NCBI RefSeq assembly: GCF_000717915.1
Contig: NZ_JOCX01000001.1
Location: 1-64,000, forward strand
Reading direction: 5' to 3'
DNA: 64,000 nucleotides
From: Streptomyces sp. NRRL S-244
Lineage (GTDB): Bacteria > Actinomycetota > Actinomycetes > Streptomycetales > Streptomycetaceae
Shown here in pieces: positions 23,956 through 33,529 of the stretch (positions are counted from its first letter, which is position 1; every line of letters begins with the position of its first letter). Position numbers and translations under genes: made by a program. Under the pieces are notes generated by a model. It did no database searches and was not told the DNA's origin. It saw only the letters and a list, made by a program, of their open reading frames with translations.

Positions 23956-26900
23956 TCAGCGGCCGCGCGGACCGCCCTCTTCGTCCTCGTCGTCCCGGCG
24001 CGGGCCGAGCAGCTCGTCCGCCAGGGTCGGCAGGTCGTCCAGCGGGGTCTCCTCGGCCCAGGCGGGCCGAGGCCGGTTCGGCCGGGTGGACCCGTCCTGC
24101 CGGTCCTCCTGTCCCTGCCCGCCCGGACGGCCGTCGGCGCCGAAGACCGGCAGCTCGCGGGTCGCGTCCTCGCCGGCGTCCCGGAATATGCCCGGCGGCA
24201 CCCGGTCGGCCGGGCTCTCTTCCGGACGCCGGGCCGTCGGCCGTGTGGCGGACCGGGCCGGGCCGGACGGGGCCTGACCGGCCGGAGGGCGCGTACGGGA
24301 CGGCCGTACGGGCGGCAGGACGGCCGTCTCGTCGGTCGGACCGGATGCCGGTACGGGCGGCAGGACCGCCGTCTCGTCCGCCGGGCCGGCCGGCGCGACG
24401 GCGGGCAGGACCGAGGTCTCCGCCGCCGGGTCGATCTTCGGCACCGGGACCGTCTGCGTCACGTCGTCCGGCTGGACGACCCGCTTGACCAGCGGGGTCT
24501 CCACCGTCACGGCGTCGTCCGGCAACGGCTCCTTGGTCATCGGCACCTTGGGGGCGGGAGCCGCGGGAGCTGCGGGAGCCGGCGCAGGCGCCGGGGCGGG
24601 CGCCGCAGCCGGAGCCGCCGCCGAAGCCGCCGAAGCCTGCGCCGCCGCCGCTGCCGCCGAGGCCTCCGCCAGCCGACGCGCCTCCTCGGCCCTCAGCAGG
24701 GCCTCCTCGGCACGCCGCTGCTTCTCCAGCCGCCGCTCCTCGGCCTCGGCGCGCAGCCGGGCCTCCTCCTCGGCCTGCTTGCGCAGCCGCTCCTGCTCCG
24801 CCGCGCGTGCCTTCTCCTCGGCCTCCGCGCGCAGCCGCTCGGCCTCGGCCCGGGCGCGGGCCTCCTCCTCGGCGCGCAGCCGCTCCTCCTCCGCCTTGCG
24901 GGCGGCCTCGGCCTCGGCCTTGATCCGGGCGGCTTCCGCCTCGGCCTTCAGCCGGGCTTCCTCCTCCGCGCGCAGCCGCTCCTCCTCCGCCTTGCGCGCC
25001 GCCTCTTCCTCGGCCCTGCGCCGGGCGTCCTCCTCGGCCTTGCGCCGGGCCTCGGCCTGGGCGGCCACCTCGGCCTCCGAGAGCGGAAGCATCCGGTCCA
25101 GGCGGTGGCGTACGACCGTGGTCACGGACTGCGGGTCCTGCCCGGCGTCGACCACCAGGTAGCGCCCGGGGTCGGCCGCGGCCAGCGTCAGGAACCCGGC
25201 CCGCACCCGCTGGTGGAACTCGGCCGGCTCCGACTCCAGCCGGTCCGGCGCCTCGGTGAACCGCTCGCGGGCCGCCTCCGGCGACACGTCGAGCAGCACG
25301 GTCAGGTTCGGGACGAGCCCGTCGGTGGCCCAGCGCGAGATCCGGGCGATCTCGGTCGGGGACAGATCGCGGCCGGCGCCCTGATAGGCCACCGAGGAGT
25401 CGATGTAGCGGTCGGAGATGACCACCGCGCCCCGCTCCAGGGCGGGCCGGACGACGGTGTCCACGTGCTCCGCGCGGTCGGCGGCGTACAGCAGGGCCTC
25501 GGCGCGGTTCGACAGCCCGGCCGAGGAGACGTCGAGCAGGATCGAGCGGAGCCGCTTGCCGACCGGGGTGGCCCCCGGCTCGCGGGTCACGACGACCTCG
25601 TGGCCCTTGCCCCGTATCCAGTCGGCCAGGGCCTCCACCTGGGTGGACTTGCCGGCTCCGTCCCCGCCCTCCAGGGCGATGAAGAACCCGGCGTCGGACG
25701 CCGCCTGCACCGGCTCGCCGCCACGCAGCGCCTCGCGCAGATCGCGGCGCAGCGGTACGCCGCTGCGGTCGTCGGCCTTGGCGAGGACCACGACGGCGAC
25801 GGGCAGCAGCAGGGCGCCGACCAGCATCAGGGTGAACGCGGCCCCGCCGTGCGCGAAGACCACGTCCCCGGCGGCCAGCCGGTGCGGGCCGATGGCCGCG
25901 GCCAGGGCCGGGGCGAGGACGGCTCCGACGCCCACGGCCACCCGTACGACGGCCTGCAGGTGCTCGGTGACCCGGGCCCGGCGGAACTCCTCGGTCTCCT
26001 GGTCGAGCAGGGTGTGCCCGGTGTTGGCGGCCACGCCCGCGGCGGTGCCGGCGAGCAGCGACAGGAACAGCACGGTCGCCGTGTCCGGGACCAGCCCGGT
26101 CAGCAGCAGCGCGAGCCCGGCCACCGCGATGGCCAGCGCGAGCAGCCGGCGCCGGGACAGCGCGGGCAGCACCTTGCCGGCCTGGGTGGCGCGGATGCCG
26201 AGGGCGGTGCCGCCGAGCAGGGCCAGGAGGAGCAGAGAGAAGGTGGCGGGGCCGCCGCCCAGGTCGAAGGCGTGCAGGACGGCGACGGCGGCCGCACTGG
26301 CCACGGCTCCGGCGACGGCGGCGCAGGCCAGGACGAGCAGCGGAATGGCCCCCGTACGGCCCTTCTCCGGGCGGTCCCCCGCCTTGGGGGCCCGCAGGCC
26401 CTCCAGCGGCGAACGCGGGCGCGGGGTCTTCGCCCCGGGCAGCACCAGCGGGAGCAGCAGCGAGACGGACGCCGCGAAGAGGCCGGAGGCCACGTAGGAG
26501 CCGAGGGCGGCCTGGTTCTCGGCGAACCAGTCCACGCCGAGGCCGAGGGCCTCGCCGACCAGGGTCGCGGCGAGCAGCACGGCGGCGGCGACGGGCAGCG
26601 CGGCGAAGGACGTGCGCAGGGTCAGCCGGCGCAGCGCGTCGAGGTGGTCCGGCAGCGGCCGTACGGTCGCCCCCTCGGGCGGCGGCGTGGGCAGCAGGGC
26701 GGGAGCCGCGCTGTCCTTGGCCAGGGTCCAGAGGCGCTCGGCGACGCCGGAGACGAAGACGGTGGCCAGCAGCGCGGTCAGCGCGTGCGCCGGGATCCAG
26801 TCGAGCCAGAGCGGGGCGACGACGAACAGGCCGAGCCGGAGCCCGTCGGCTCCGATCATCGTCCAGCGGCGGTCCAGCTTGCCGCCGGCCTCCTTCGGAG

Positions 26901-27237
26901 CGAGGAGCTTGGCCAGCGGACCGAGCAGGACGGCGCCGAAGATCAGGGTGGCGAAGATCCGGACGCCGAAGACGGCGGCGACGGTGAGGGCCCAGCCCTG
27001 GTAGCCGCCGCCGAAGGTCTCTTCGGAGACGGCCGTCTGGAAGGCCAGCAGCACCAGCACCAGCAGGGCGAGGGCATCGCCGATGCCGCTCACCAGCTGG
27101 GCGCTCCACAGCCGGCGCAGCCTGGGGGTGCGCAGCAGGGCGCGCACCGCACGCTCGCGGGAATCCGCGGCGAGGGCTTCGTCGTAGGTGGGGTTCGCGG
27201 GGGCGGTCACGACCGTTGGCTGCTCGGCTCGCGTCAT
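23956..27237 (-). CDS. tmk: fusion of an MFS-like membrane domain with thymidylate kinase and a coiled-coil/proline-rich tail
   Basis: A protein of 1093 residues. Residues about 30-490 contain some 10-12 hydrophobic helices like an MFS transporter. Residues about 510-720 are a complete dTMP kinase: P-loop FFIALEGGDGAGKSTQ, TREPGATPVG, and DRYIDSSVAYQGAG. Then follow about 170 residues of Glu/Ala/Arg coiled coil and a Pro/Ala-rich acidic tail to GPRGR. The kinase makes dTDP from dTMP for DNA synthesis. The same fusion is known from memory in other Streptomyces; why a kinase is tied to a membrane domain is unknown. A DnaA-box sequence lies 40 bp upstream. Confidence 0.9.
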   Translation of the reverse strand: MTRAEQPTVVTAPANPTYDEALAADSRERAVRALLRTPRLRRLWSAQLVSGIGDALALLVLVLLAFQTAVSEETFGGGYQGWALTVAAVFGVRIFATLIFGAVLLGPLAKLLAPKEAGGKLDRRWTMIGADGLRLGLFVVAPLWLDWIPAHALTALLATVFVSGVAERLWTLAKDSAAPALLPTPPPEGATVRPLPDHLDALRRLTLRTSFAALPVAAAVLLAATLVGEALGLGVDWFAENQAALGSYVASGLFAASVSLLLPLVLPGAKTPRPRSPLEGLRAPKAGDRPEKGRTGAIPLLVLACAAVAGAVASAAAVAVLHAFDLGGGPATFSLLLLALLGGTALGIRATQAGKVLPALSRRRLLALAIAVAGLALLLTGLVPDTATVLFLSLLAGTAAGVAANTGHTLLDQETEEFRRARVTEHLQAVVRVAVGVGAVLAPALAAAIGPHRLAAGDVVFAHGGAAFTLMLVGALLLPVAVVVLAKADDRSGVPLRRDLREALRGGEPVQAASDAGFFIALEGGDGAGKSTQVEALADWIRGKGHEVVVTREPGATPVGKRLRSILLDVSSAGLSNRAEALLYAADRAEHVDTVVRPALERGAVVISDRYIDSSVAYQGAGRDLSPTEIARISRWATDGLVPNLTVLLDVSPEAARERFTEAPDRLESEPAEFHQRVRAGFLTLAAADPGRYLVVDAGQDPQSVTTVVRHRLDRMLPLSEAEVAAQAEARRKAEEDARRRAEEEAARKAEEERLRAEEEARLKAEAEAARIKAEAEAARKAEEERLRAEEEARARAEAERLRAEAEEKARAAEQERLRKQAEEEARLRAEAEERRLEKQRRAEEALLRAEEARRLAEASAAAAAAQASAASAAAPAAAPAPAPAPAPAAPAAPAPKVPMTKEPLPDDAVTVETPLVKRVVQPDDVTQTVPVPKIDPAAETSVLPAVAPAGPADETAVLPPVPASGPTDETAVLPPVRPSRTRPPAGQAPSGPARSATRPTARRPEESPADRVPPGIFRDAGEDATRELPVFGADGRPGGQGQEDRQDGSTRPNRPRPAWAEETPLDDLPTLADELLGPRRDDEDEEGGPRGR

Positions 27238-27276
27238 CCGCCCAGCCTATCCGCTGCGCTCGGCCGCTGAGGAGCC

Positions 27277-27285
27277 TGTGGATAA
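27277..27285 (-). promoter_or_regulatory. consensus DnaA box upstream of tmk
   Basis: TGTGGATAA is the reverse complement of TTATCCACA, a perfect DnaA-box sequence, 40 bp before the tmk start. Such boxes can bind DnaA outside oriC and tie transcription to replication; a single 9-mer can also be chance. Confidence 0.4.
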
Positions 27286-27356
27286 CCGCCCGGTGTGACC
27301 CCGGCCCCACTCCGGCCCGCTCCGGCTCGCTCCGGCTCCGCCCCGGCCGGACGGCG

Positions 27357-27385
27357 CCGGGCCCGTGCGATCCGCACGGGCCCGG
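27357..27385 (-). terminator. terminator hairpin after topA
   Basis: CCGGGCCCGTGCG (27357-27369) pairs exactly with CGCACGGGCCCGG (27373-27385), loop ATC. It lies 36 bp beyond the topA stop on the minus strand. No T-run, as is common in Streptomyces. Confidence 0.65.
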
Positions 27386-27420
27386 ACACCTCGTCTGCCA
27401 GTCGCTCTGCCGGCCGCCTG

Positions 27421-30243
27421 CTAGTCGTCCGACGACGGGGCCGACGCGGCCGCCTTCTTCGCGACCGCCTTCTTCGCCGTCGTCGTCTTCTTCGCGGCGG
27501 TCTTCTTCGCCGTCGTCGTCTTCTTCGCCGCGGCGGTCTTCGTCGCCGTGGCCTTCTTCGCGGGCGCCTTCTTGGCCGGGGCCTTCTTCGCCGTCTTCTT
27601 GGCCGGGCCCTTCGCGCGCTTCTCCGCCAGCAGCTCGTAGCCGCGCTCCGGCGTGATCGTCTCGACGTCGTCGTCCCGCCGCAGCGTCGCGTTCGTCTCG
27701 CCGTCCGTCACGTACGGACCGAAGCGGCCGTCCTTGACCACCACCGGCTTCTCGCTGACCGGGTCCGTGCCCAGCTCCTTCAGCGGCGGCTTCGCCGCGG
27801 CGCGCCCCCGCTGCTTCGGCTGGGCGTAGATCGCGAGCGCCTCGTCCAGGGTGATCGAGAACAGCTGGTCCTCGGTCTCCAGCGACCGCGAGTCCGTGCC
27901 CTTCTTCAGGTACGGGCCGTAGCGGCCGTTCTGGGCCGTGATCTCCACGCCCTCCGCGTCCGCGCCGACCACGCGCGGCAGCGACATCAGCTTCAGCGCC
28001 TCGTCGAGCGTGACCGTGTCCAGGCTCATCGACTTGAACAGCGAGGCCGTCCGCGGCTTCACCGCGTTCTTGCCCGTCTTCGGCGTGCCCTCGGGCAGGA
28101 TCTCCGTCACGTACGGCCCGTAACGACCGTCCTTCGCGACGATTTCGTTCCCGCTCACCGGGTCCTTGCCCAGCTCGAACTCGCCGCTCGGCTTCGCGAA
28201 CAGCTCCTCCGCGTACTCGACCGTCAGCTCGTCCGGCGCCAGGTCGTCCGGCACGTCGGCCCGCTGGTGGCCCTCCGCGTCCTTCTCCCCGCGCTCGACG
28301 TACGGCCCGTAGCGGCCGACGCGCAGCACGATGCTCTCGCCGACCGGGAAGGAGGAGATCTCCCGGGCGTCGATCGCGCCGAGGTCCGTGACCAGCTCCT
28401 TCAGACCGCCGAGGTGGTCGCCGTCGGCCGGCACGACCTCGGTCGCGTCCTCCGAGCCGAAGTAGAACCGCTTCAGCCACGGCACGGACTGGGCCTCGCC
28501 CCGCGCGATGCGGTCGAGGTCGTCCTCCATCTTCGCGGTGAAGTCGTAGTCGACGAGCCGCCCGAAGTGCGTCTCCAGCAGGTTCACCACGGCGAACGAC
28601 AGGAAGGACGGCACGAGCGCCGTGCCCTTCTTGAAGACGTATCCGCGGTCGAGGATCGTGCCGATGATCGACGCGTACGTCGACGGACGGCCGATCTCGC
28701 GCTCTTCGAGCTCCTTGACCAGCGAGGCCTCGGTGTAGCGGGCCGGCGGCTTGGTCGAGTGCCCGTCCGCCGTGATCTCCTCGGCCGACAGCGCGTCGCC
28801 CTCCGCGACCTGCGGCAGCCGCTTCTCGCGGTCGTCGAGCTCGGCGTTCGGGTCGTCCGCGCCCTCGACGTACGCCTTCATGAAGCCGTGGAAGGTGATC
28901 GTCTTGCCGGAGGCGGTGAACTCGGCGTCCCGGCCGTCCGACGCGCGGCCGCCGATCTTGACGGTGACGCTGTTGCCGACCGCGTCCTTCATCTGGGAGG
29001 CGACGGTCCGCTTCCAGATGAGCTCGTACAGGCGGAACTGGTCGCCGGTCAGACCCGTCTCGGCCGGGGTGCGGAAACGATCACCCGAAGGGCGAATCGC
29101 CTCGTGCGCCTCCTGCGCGTTCTTGACCTTGCCCGCGTAGACGCGCGGCTTCTCCGGCAGGTAGTCGGCCCCGTAGAGCTGCGTGACCTGCGCCCGCGCC
29201 GCCGACACCGCGGTGTCGGAGAGCGTGGTGGAGTCCGTACGCATGTAGGTGATGAAGCCGTTCTCGTACAGCTTCTGCGCCACCTGCATCGTCGCCTTCG
29301 CGCCGAAGCCCAGCTTGCGCGAGGCCTCCTGCTGGAGCGTCGTCGTGCGGAACGGGGCGTACGGGGAGCGGCGGTACGGCTTGGACTCGACCGAGCGGAC
29401 GGCGAACGAGGTGTCCGCCAGCGCGGCGGCCAGCGCCCGTGCGTTCGCCTCGTCGAGGTGCAGCACCTCGCTCTTGAGCTGCCCGTTCGAGCCGAAGTCG
29501 CGGCCCTGCGCGACGCGCTTGCCGTCCACCGTGTTCAGGCGGGCGACGAGCGTCGAGGGGTCGGAGGCGTCACCGGCGCGGCCGGTGGAGAAGGTTCCGG
29601 TCAGGTCCCAGTACTCGGCGGAGCGGAAGGCGATGCGCTCGCGCTCCCGCTCGACGACGAGGCGGGTGGCCACAGACTGGACGCGGCCGGCCGACAGCCG
29701 CGGCATGACCTTCTTCCACAGGACCGGCGAGACCTCGTAGCCGTAGAGGCGGTCGAGGATGCGGCGGGTCTCCTGGGCGTCGACCATGCGCTGGTTCAGC
29801 TCGCGCGGGTTGGCGACGGCGTCGCGGATCGCGTCCTTGGTGATCTCGTGGAAGACCATCCGGTGGACGGGGACCTTGGGCTTGAGGACTTCCTGCAGGT
29901 GCCACGCGATGGCTTCGCCCTCGCGGTCCTCATCGGTGGCGAGGAAGAGTTCGTCGGACTCGGCCAGCAGCTCCTTGAGCTTCCTGACCTGGGCCTTCTT
30001 ATCGGCGTTGACGACGTAGATCGGCGCGAAGTCGTGCTCGACGTCGACGCCGAGACGGCGGACCTCGCCGGTGTACTTGTCGGGAACCTCGGCCGCGCCG
30101 TTCGGGAGGTCGCGGATGTGCCCGACGCTCGCCTCGACGACGTATCCCGGGCCGAGGTAGCCCTTGATCGTCTTCGCCTTGGCAGGGGACTCGACGATGA
30201 CGAGTCGGCGGCCGCCCTTTGCGGTCTCGCTAGTCGGGGACAA
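27421..30243 (-). CDS. topA: DNA topoisomerase I
   Basis: A protein of 940 residues from the TTG at 30243, which gives the conserved start (SPTSETAKGGRRLVIVESPA) and has GGAGAG upstream. TOPRIM motifs are LVIVESPAKAKTI and TDEDREGEAIAWHL; the active-site Tyr is in FITYMRTDST near residue 331. The C-terminal half has several GRYGPYV/GRFGPYV repeats in place of zinc fingers, and the last 70 residues are an Ala/Lys tail (AKKTTTAKK repeats) typical of actinobacterial enzymes for DNA binding. It relaxes negative supercoils. A single-gene unit with a terminator after it. Confidence 0.96.
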   Translation of the reverse strand: MSPTSETAKGGRRLVIVESPAKAKTIKGYLGPGYVVEASVGHIRDLPNGAAEVPDKYTGEVRRLGVDVEHDFAPIYVVNADKKAQVRKLKELLAESDELFLATDEDREGEAIAWHLQEVLKPKVPVHRMVFHEITKDAIRDAVANPRELNQRMVDAQETRRILDRLYGYEVSPVLWKKVMPRLSAGRVQSVATRLVVERERERIAFRSAEYWDLTGTFSTGRAGDASDPSTLVARLNTVDGKRVAQGRDFGSNGQLKSEVLHLDEANARALAAALADTSFAVRSVESKPYRRSPYAPFRTTTLQQEASRKLGFGAKATMQVAQKLYENGFITYMRTDSTTLSDTAVSAARAQVTQLYGADYLPEKPRVYAGKVKNAQEAHEAIRPSGDRFRTPAETGLTGDQFRLYELIWKRTVASQMKDAVGNSVTVKIGGRASDGRDAEFTASGKTITFHGFMKAYVEGADDPNAELDDREKRLPQVAEGDALSAEEITADGHSTKPPARYTEASLVKELEEREIGRPSTYASIIGTILDRGYVFKKGTALVPSFLSFAVVNLLETHFGRLVDYDFTAKMEDDLDRIARGEAQSVPWLKRFYFGSEDATEVVPADGDHLGGLKELVTDLGAIDAREISSFPVGESIVLRVGRYGPYVERGEKDAEGHQRADVPDDLAPDELTVEYAEELFAKPSGEFELGKDPVSGNEIVAKDGRYGPYVTEILPEGTPKTGKNAVKPRTASLFKSMSLDTVTLDEALKLMSLPRVVGADAEGVEITAQNGRYGPYLKKGTDSRSLETEDQLFSITLDEALAIYAQPKQRGRAAAKPPLKELGTDPVSEKPVVVKDGRFGPYVTDGETNATLRRDDDVETITPERGYELLAEKRAKGPAKKTAKKAPAKKAPAKKATATKTAAAKKTTTAKKTAAKKTTTAKKAVAKKAAASAPSSDD

Positions 30244-30530
30244 CTTGGCTCTTCTCTCCGGTCGGCACTCGGTCGCGGTACGGCGACGCTGCGGAGTGTG
30301 ACGGTACAACCCGCCCCCGTGTCAAACGGCAGAAGCCCGCAACGGCCACTCGAACGGTAACCCGACAAGTGCCATTTCTGCCGCCCGGATACCGCGCCGG
30401 ACCCGTAGCGATCACCGGGCCGAGTGGCCAGGGGGCCGTCTGGCCCCGCCCCCGCACCCCCTCTGACGTCCCGTTTACGACGCCCGTCCAGGCGGGTCGG
30501 CGCGCCGCTGACCGGTCGGTGAGCGGGCCG

Positions 30531-30571
30531 CCGATCAGGCTCTGATCAGCTTCTGGTCAGAGCCTGACCAG
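30531..30571 (-). terminator. long inverted repeat after the small membrane-protein gene
   Basis: CCGATCAGGCTCTGATCAG (30531-30549) and CTGGTCAGAGCCTGACCAG (30553-30571) pair along 19 positions with a few mismatches or wobbles, loop CTT. Each arm is itself nearly palindromic. It lies 20 bp past the stop of the gene at 30592 and upstream of topA. Confidence 0.6.
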
Positions 30572-30591
30572 TCCGGCGACGAAGCCCGCGG

Positions 30592-30789
30592 TCACCGTCG
30601 TACGAAGCACCAGATTCCGAGCGCAAGGGAGGTCCCGGACGCGAGGAGCGCCAGCGGAACGGCCACGGCGGGGCGCACACCATCGGCCACCGGCGCCCGG
30701 CGCGCCGCGCACGCCCCCGTCCAGCCCAGGAGCGCCGTTCCGAACAGCAGGAACACGCTCCCCGCGAAGATCGCCGGACCGCTCTCCAT
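30592..30789 (-). CDS. small membrane protein with two helices
   Basis: A protein of 65 residues: a first hydrophobic helix (IFAGSVFLLFGTALLGWTGA), a short basic loop (CAARRAPVADG), a second helix (VAVPLALLASGTSLALGIWC) and a basic end. It is between topA and the methyltransferase, all on the minus strand, and is followed by a long hairpin. No function known. Confidence 0.6.
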   Translation of the reverse strand: MESGPAIFAGSVFLLFGTALLGWTGACAARRAPVADGVRPAVAVPLALLASGTSLALGIWCFVRR

Positions 30790-31050
30790 GCCGTTCCCCC
30801 CTTACTCCCGCTTGCTCCCGGGCCGCTCTCCGGGTCCCGTACGGATCCCTCCAGAGCCCCGTGGCCGACCCGCGGCCTTGCCCCTGCGCGGGAGCCTGCC
30901 ACGCGCTGCGTAACGGCTTGCGAACCCCGGGTTACATGACGGTTTCGGCCACGGCCGGACGCCTCGGACGAGGCCGCCGGCCGGGCCGCCGCGTCGCCGG
31001 CGGAGCGGCCTGACGAGGGTCCGGCCGGGGGACCGTCCGGGAGCCGCCCA

Positions 31051-31098
31051 GGGTCCGACCGGGGGTCCGACCAGGGGTCCGACCAGGGGTCCGACCAG
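31051..31098. repeat. four 12-bp tandem repeats after the methyltransferase gene
   Basis: The unit GGGTCCGACC(A/G)G repeats four times in exact register from 31051 to 31098, ending 6 bp before the stop of the methyltransferase gene. Non-coding; may vary in copy number between strains. Confidence 0.7.
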
Positions 31099-31104
31099 GG
31101 CCGG

Positions 31105-32610
31105 TCAGCCTTCGGCCGGCTCCAGGAATCCCTGCTCGACCAGCACCCGGATCGCCCCCGGAGTCCGGTCCCGCAGCACGACGGGATCCTCCTGCACCAG
31201 GTGCGCGATCGCGTCCAGGATCCGGCCCGCCGTGAGTGAGCCGTCGCACACTCCGGCGAAGCCCGCCCCGACCGTGTCGACCTTGGTCGCCCGCCGCATC
31301 CCGCGGTTCTGCCGCAGCACCACGTGCTCCGGGTCCTCCGCGCCGGGCGCGCCGACCTGTTCCTGGACGACCTCGGCCGCCAGCACGAAGCGGGCCTCCA
31401 GCAGGGCCGCGTCGTCGTGGTCCCGCAGGTAGTCCTGCCGGGCGAAGTGGGCCACGACGGCGTCGCCGAGCGGCTGCTCCACCGAGTGCGGCCACTCCTC
31501 GACCACGATGGAGGGCTCCGCCGCGTCGCTGCGGCGCAGCGTGATCCACCCGAAGCCGACGGCCCTGGTCTTGCGGGCCTCGAACTCGTCCAGCCAGTCC
31601 TCGTACCGCCGCGCGTACTCGGCGGGGTCGGTGCGGTGGTCGCCCGCGTCGCGCAGCCACAACTCCGCGTACTGCGTGACGTCCTGCACGTCACGCTGCA
31701 CGATCCACGCGTCGCAGCCGCGCGGCACCCAGGCGCGGACCCGGTCGTGCCAGTCCTCGCCCTCCACGTGCTGCCAGTTGCCGAGGAACTGCGCGTACCC
31801 GCCCGGGTTGAGGTGCGCGCCGGCCTCCTGGACGAGGGTCCGGCACAGGTCGTCGCCGCCCATCCCGCCGTCGCGGTACGTCAGCCGGGCACCGGGAGAG
31901 ATCACGAACGGCGGATTCGACACGATCAGGTCGTACGTGGCCTCGCCGACCGGCTCGAACAGCGACCCCTGGAGCAGTTCGGCCTCCTGGGCGCCGGACA
32001 GCGCCAGGGTCAGCCGGGTGAAGTCCAGGGCCCGGGGGTTGACGTCGGTGGCGGTGACGCGGGTGGCGTGCTGGGCGGCGTGCAGGGCCTGGATGCCGGA
32101 TCCGGTGCCGAGGTCGAGGGCGCTGCCGACCGGGGTGCGGACGGTGATCCCGGCCAGGGTGGTGGAGGCCCCGCCGACGCCGAGGACGACCCCCTCCTCG
32201 CGGCTGCCGATCCCGCCGGCCCCGCCGACGGCGCAGCCGAGGTCGGAGACGATGAACCAGTCCTCGCCGTCGGGTCCGCCGTACGGGCGCACGTCGACGG
32301 TGGCGTGCAGTTCGTCTCCCTCCCGGCGCAGCCACCCGTCGGCCAGCGCCGCTTCGACGGGCAGCGCCCGGGCGGCGTTCTCGTACGGCTCCGGCTGCTG
32401 GAGCAGGAACAGCCGGACCAGGCTCGCGAGCGGGCCGTCGCCGGGGCCGCGCGTGGCGCGCAGGGCGGGGACCGTCTCGCTGCGGGCCAGCGCGGCGTAG
32501 GCGGGGGCGCCGAGCAGGTCGAGCAGGCCGTCGGCGGTGAAGCCGGCGGCGAGCAGGGCCGTGCGGAGTTCGGCGGCGCGGTCGGGCGAGGGAAGGCTGG
32601 TGGTACTCAC
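31105..32610 (-). CDS. class I SAM-dependent methyltransferase (HemK/RlmG-like, NPPF type)
   Basis: A protein of 501 residues from the GTG at 32610 (VSTTSLPSPDRAAELR). The first 150 residues are a separate domain seen with this family in actinobacteria (DUF7059-like). The methyltransferase has motif I DLGTGSGIQAL, an acidic motif (ATDVNPRAL) and the NPPF catalytic motif (DLIVSNPPF), which marks enzymes that methylate an amide or base nitrogen. The C-terminal 200 residues end in a winged-helix-like segment. Whether the target is rRNA, protein or a small molecule is not clear. Confidence 0.82.
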   Translation of the reverse strand: MSTTSLPSPDRAAELRTALLAAGFTADGLLDLLGAPAYAALARSETVPALRATRGPGDGPLASLVRLFLLQQPEPYENAARALPVEAALADGWLRREGDELHATVDVRPYGGPDGEDWFIVSDLGCAVGGAGGIGSREEGVVLGVGGASTTLAGITVRTPVGSALDLGTGSGIQALHAAQHATRVTATDVNPRALDFTRLTLALSGAQEAELLQGSLFEPVGEATYDLIVSNPPFVISPGARLTYRDGGMGGDDLCRTLVQEAGAHLNPGGYAQFLGNWQHVEGEDWHDRVRAWVPRGCDAWIVQRDVQDVTQYAELWLRDAGDHRTDPAEYARRYEDWLDEFEARKTRAVGFGWITLRRSDAAEPSIVVEEWPHSVEQPLGDAVVAHFARQDYLRDHDDAALLEARFVLAAEVVQEQVGAPGAEDPEHVVLRQNRGMRRATKVDTVGAGFAGVCDGSLTAGRILDAIAHLVQEDPVVLRDRTPGAIRVLVEQGFLEPAEG

Positions 32611-32790
32611 CGGTCCATTGTGTCGGCTGCCGCCGCCGATGCGTATGCCGCGCGGCCGCTGATGCCGACGATGCATGCATACGCCGGGGCGGCCGGGGTT
32701 CCTCGGAACCCCGGCCGCCCCGGTCCGCGTAGCGCCGCCGCGTACCGCCGCCGCGTCCACCGGCGACGGCGACGGCGCCTGCGGGCTACC

Positions 32791-33357
32791 TCACTTCGCC
32801 GACGGCGACGGCGCCGCGACCTGGCAGCCCTTCTGGCCGTTCATCGCCTTGTCCAGGCCGCCGGCCTTGAGCGTGCTGAGCGCGTTCTTCCCGCCCTGAG
32901 TGGCCGCTTCGAGTCCGCCGGCCACCTCCTTGAGGCCCTCCGCGAACTTCGTCTGGTCCTTCGGGTCCAGGCCTTCCATCTTCGTCTTCAGGTCGGCATA
33001 GCCCTTGGAAGATTCCTCGAAGCCCTTGATCGCCGTGCCCTGCGTCGTCTGGCCGTCCTTGACCGGCGGAACTCCCGCCCCCTGCAGGGCGGTCCCCATC
33101 GCCTTGTACGACGCGGACATGGTGCCGAACGCCGCGGAGTCGGTCGTCTGCACCTCTTCGGGCTTGCTGCTCTCGGTCGCCACCCGCTTGATGTCCGCGT
33201 TGGCGGTCTCGATCTTCTTCAGCTCCGGCTGCCACTTGTCGCAGACCTTCTTGGCCCAGGCGTTGGCCTTGTCGTCCGTCTCATCGCCGCCGCAGCCGGA
33301 CAGCACGAGCATCAGTACCGCACCGCCGGACACTGCGGCCGCAAACTTCTTGTTCAC
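32791..33357 (-). CDS. small secreted lipoprotein
   Basis: A protein of 188 residues from the GTG at 33357 with GAAGGGA upstream. The signal ends in the lipobox LVLSGC, followed by GGDETDDKANAWAKKVCDKW. The mature part is helical and rich in Lys, Ala and Gly (KKIETANADIKRVATE, GLKEVAGGLEAATQGGKNAL). It is likely exposed on the outer membrane face. No enzyme motif is seen; similar small lipoproteins are present near hppA in other Streptomyces. Confidence 0.72.
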   Translation of the reverse strand: MNKKFAAAVSGGAVLMLVLSGCGGDETDDKANAWAKKVCDKWQPELKKIETANADIKRVATESSKPEEVQTTDSAAFGTMSASYKAMGTALQGAGVPPVKDGQTTQGTAIKGFEESSKGYADLKTKMEGLDPKDQTKFAEGLKEVAGGLEAATQGGKNALSTLKAGGLDKAMNGQKGCQVAAPSPSAK

Positions 33358-33529
33358 CGGATTGGTCCCTTCGAAGGCTCTCGGCCCGGAAGATACACGC
33401 CCACCATCGGGGCACGCAGAAAGGCGGACAGACGGCGCGTCAGTCCGCGCCGCCTGTCCGCCGTTCGGGCGTATCTTCGAGTCCTCGGGCCGGCCGGCCC
33501 GCAAGTCCCCGCGAAGGTCACCCCTCCGG

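Noticed and set aside
23777..28480. 1567-codon minus-strand frame across tmk and topA
   Set aside because: Out-of-frame shadow in high-GC DNA; composition is almost only Arg, Gly, Pro and Ala, and two strong genes occupy the region.
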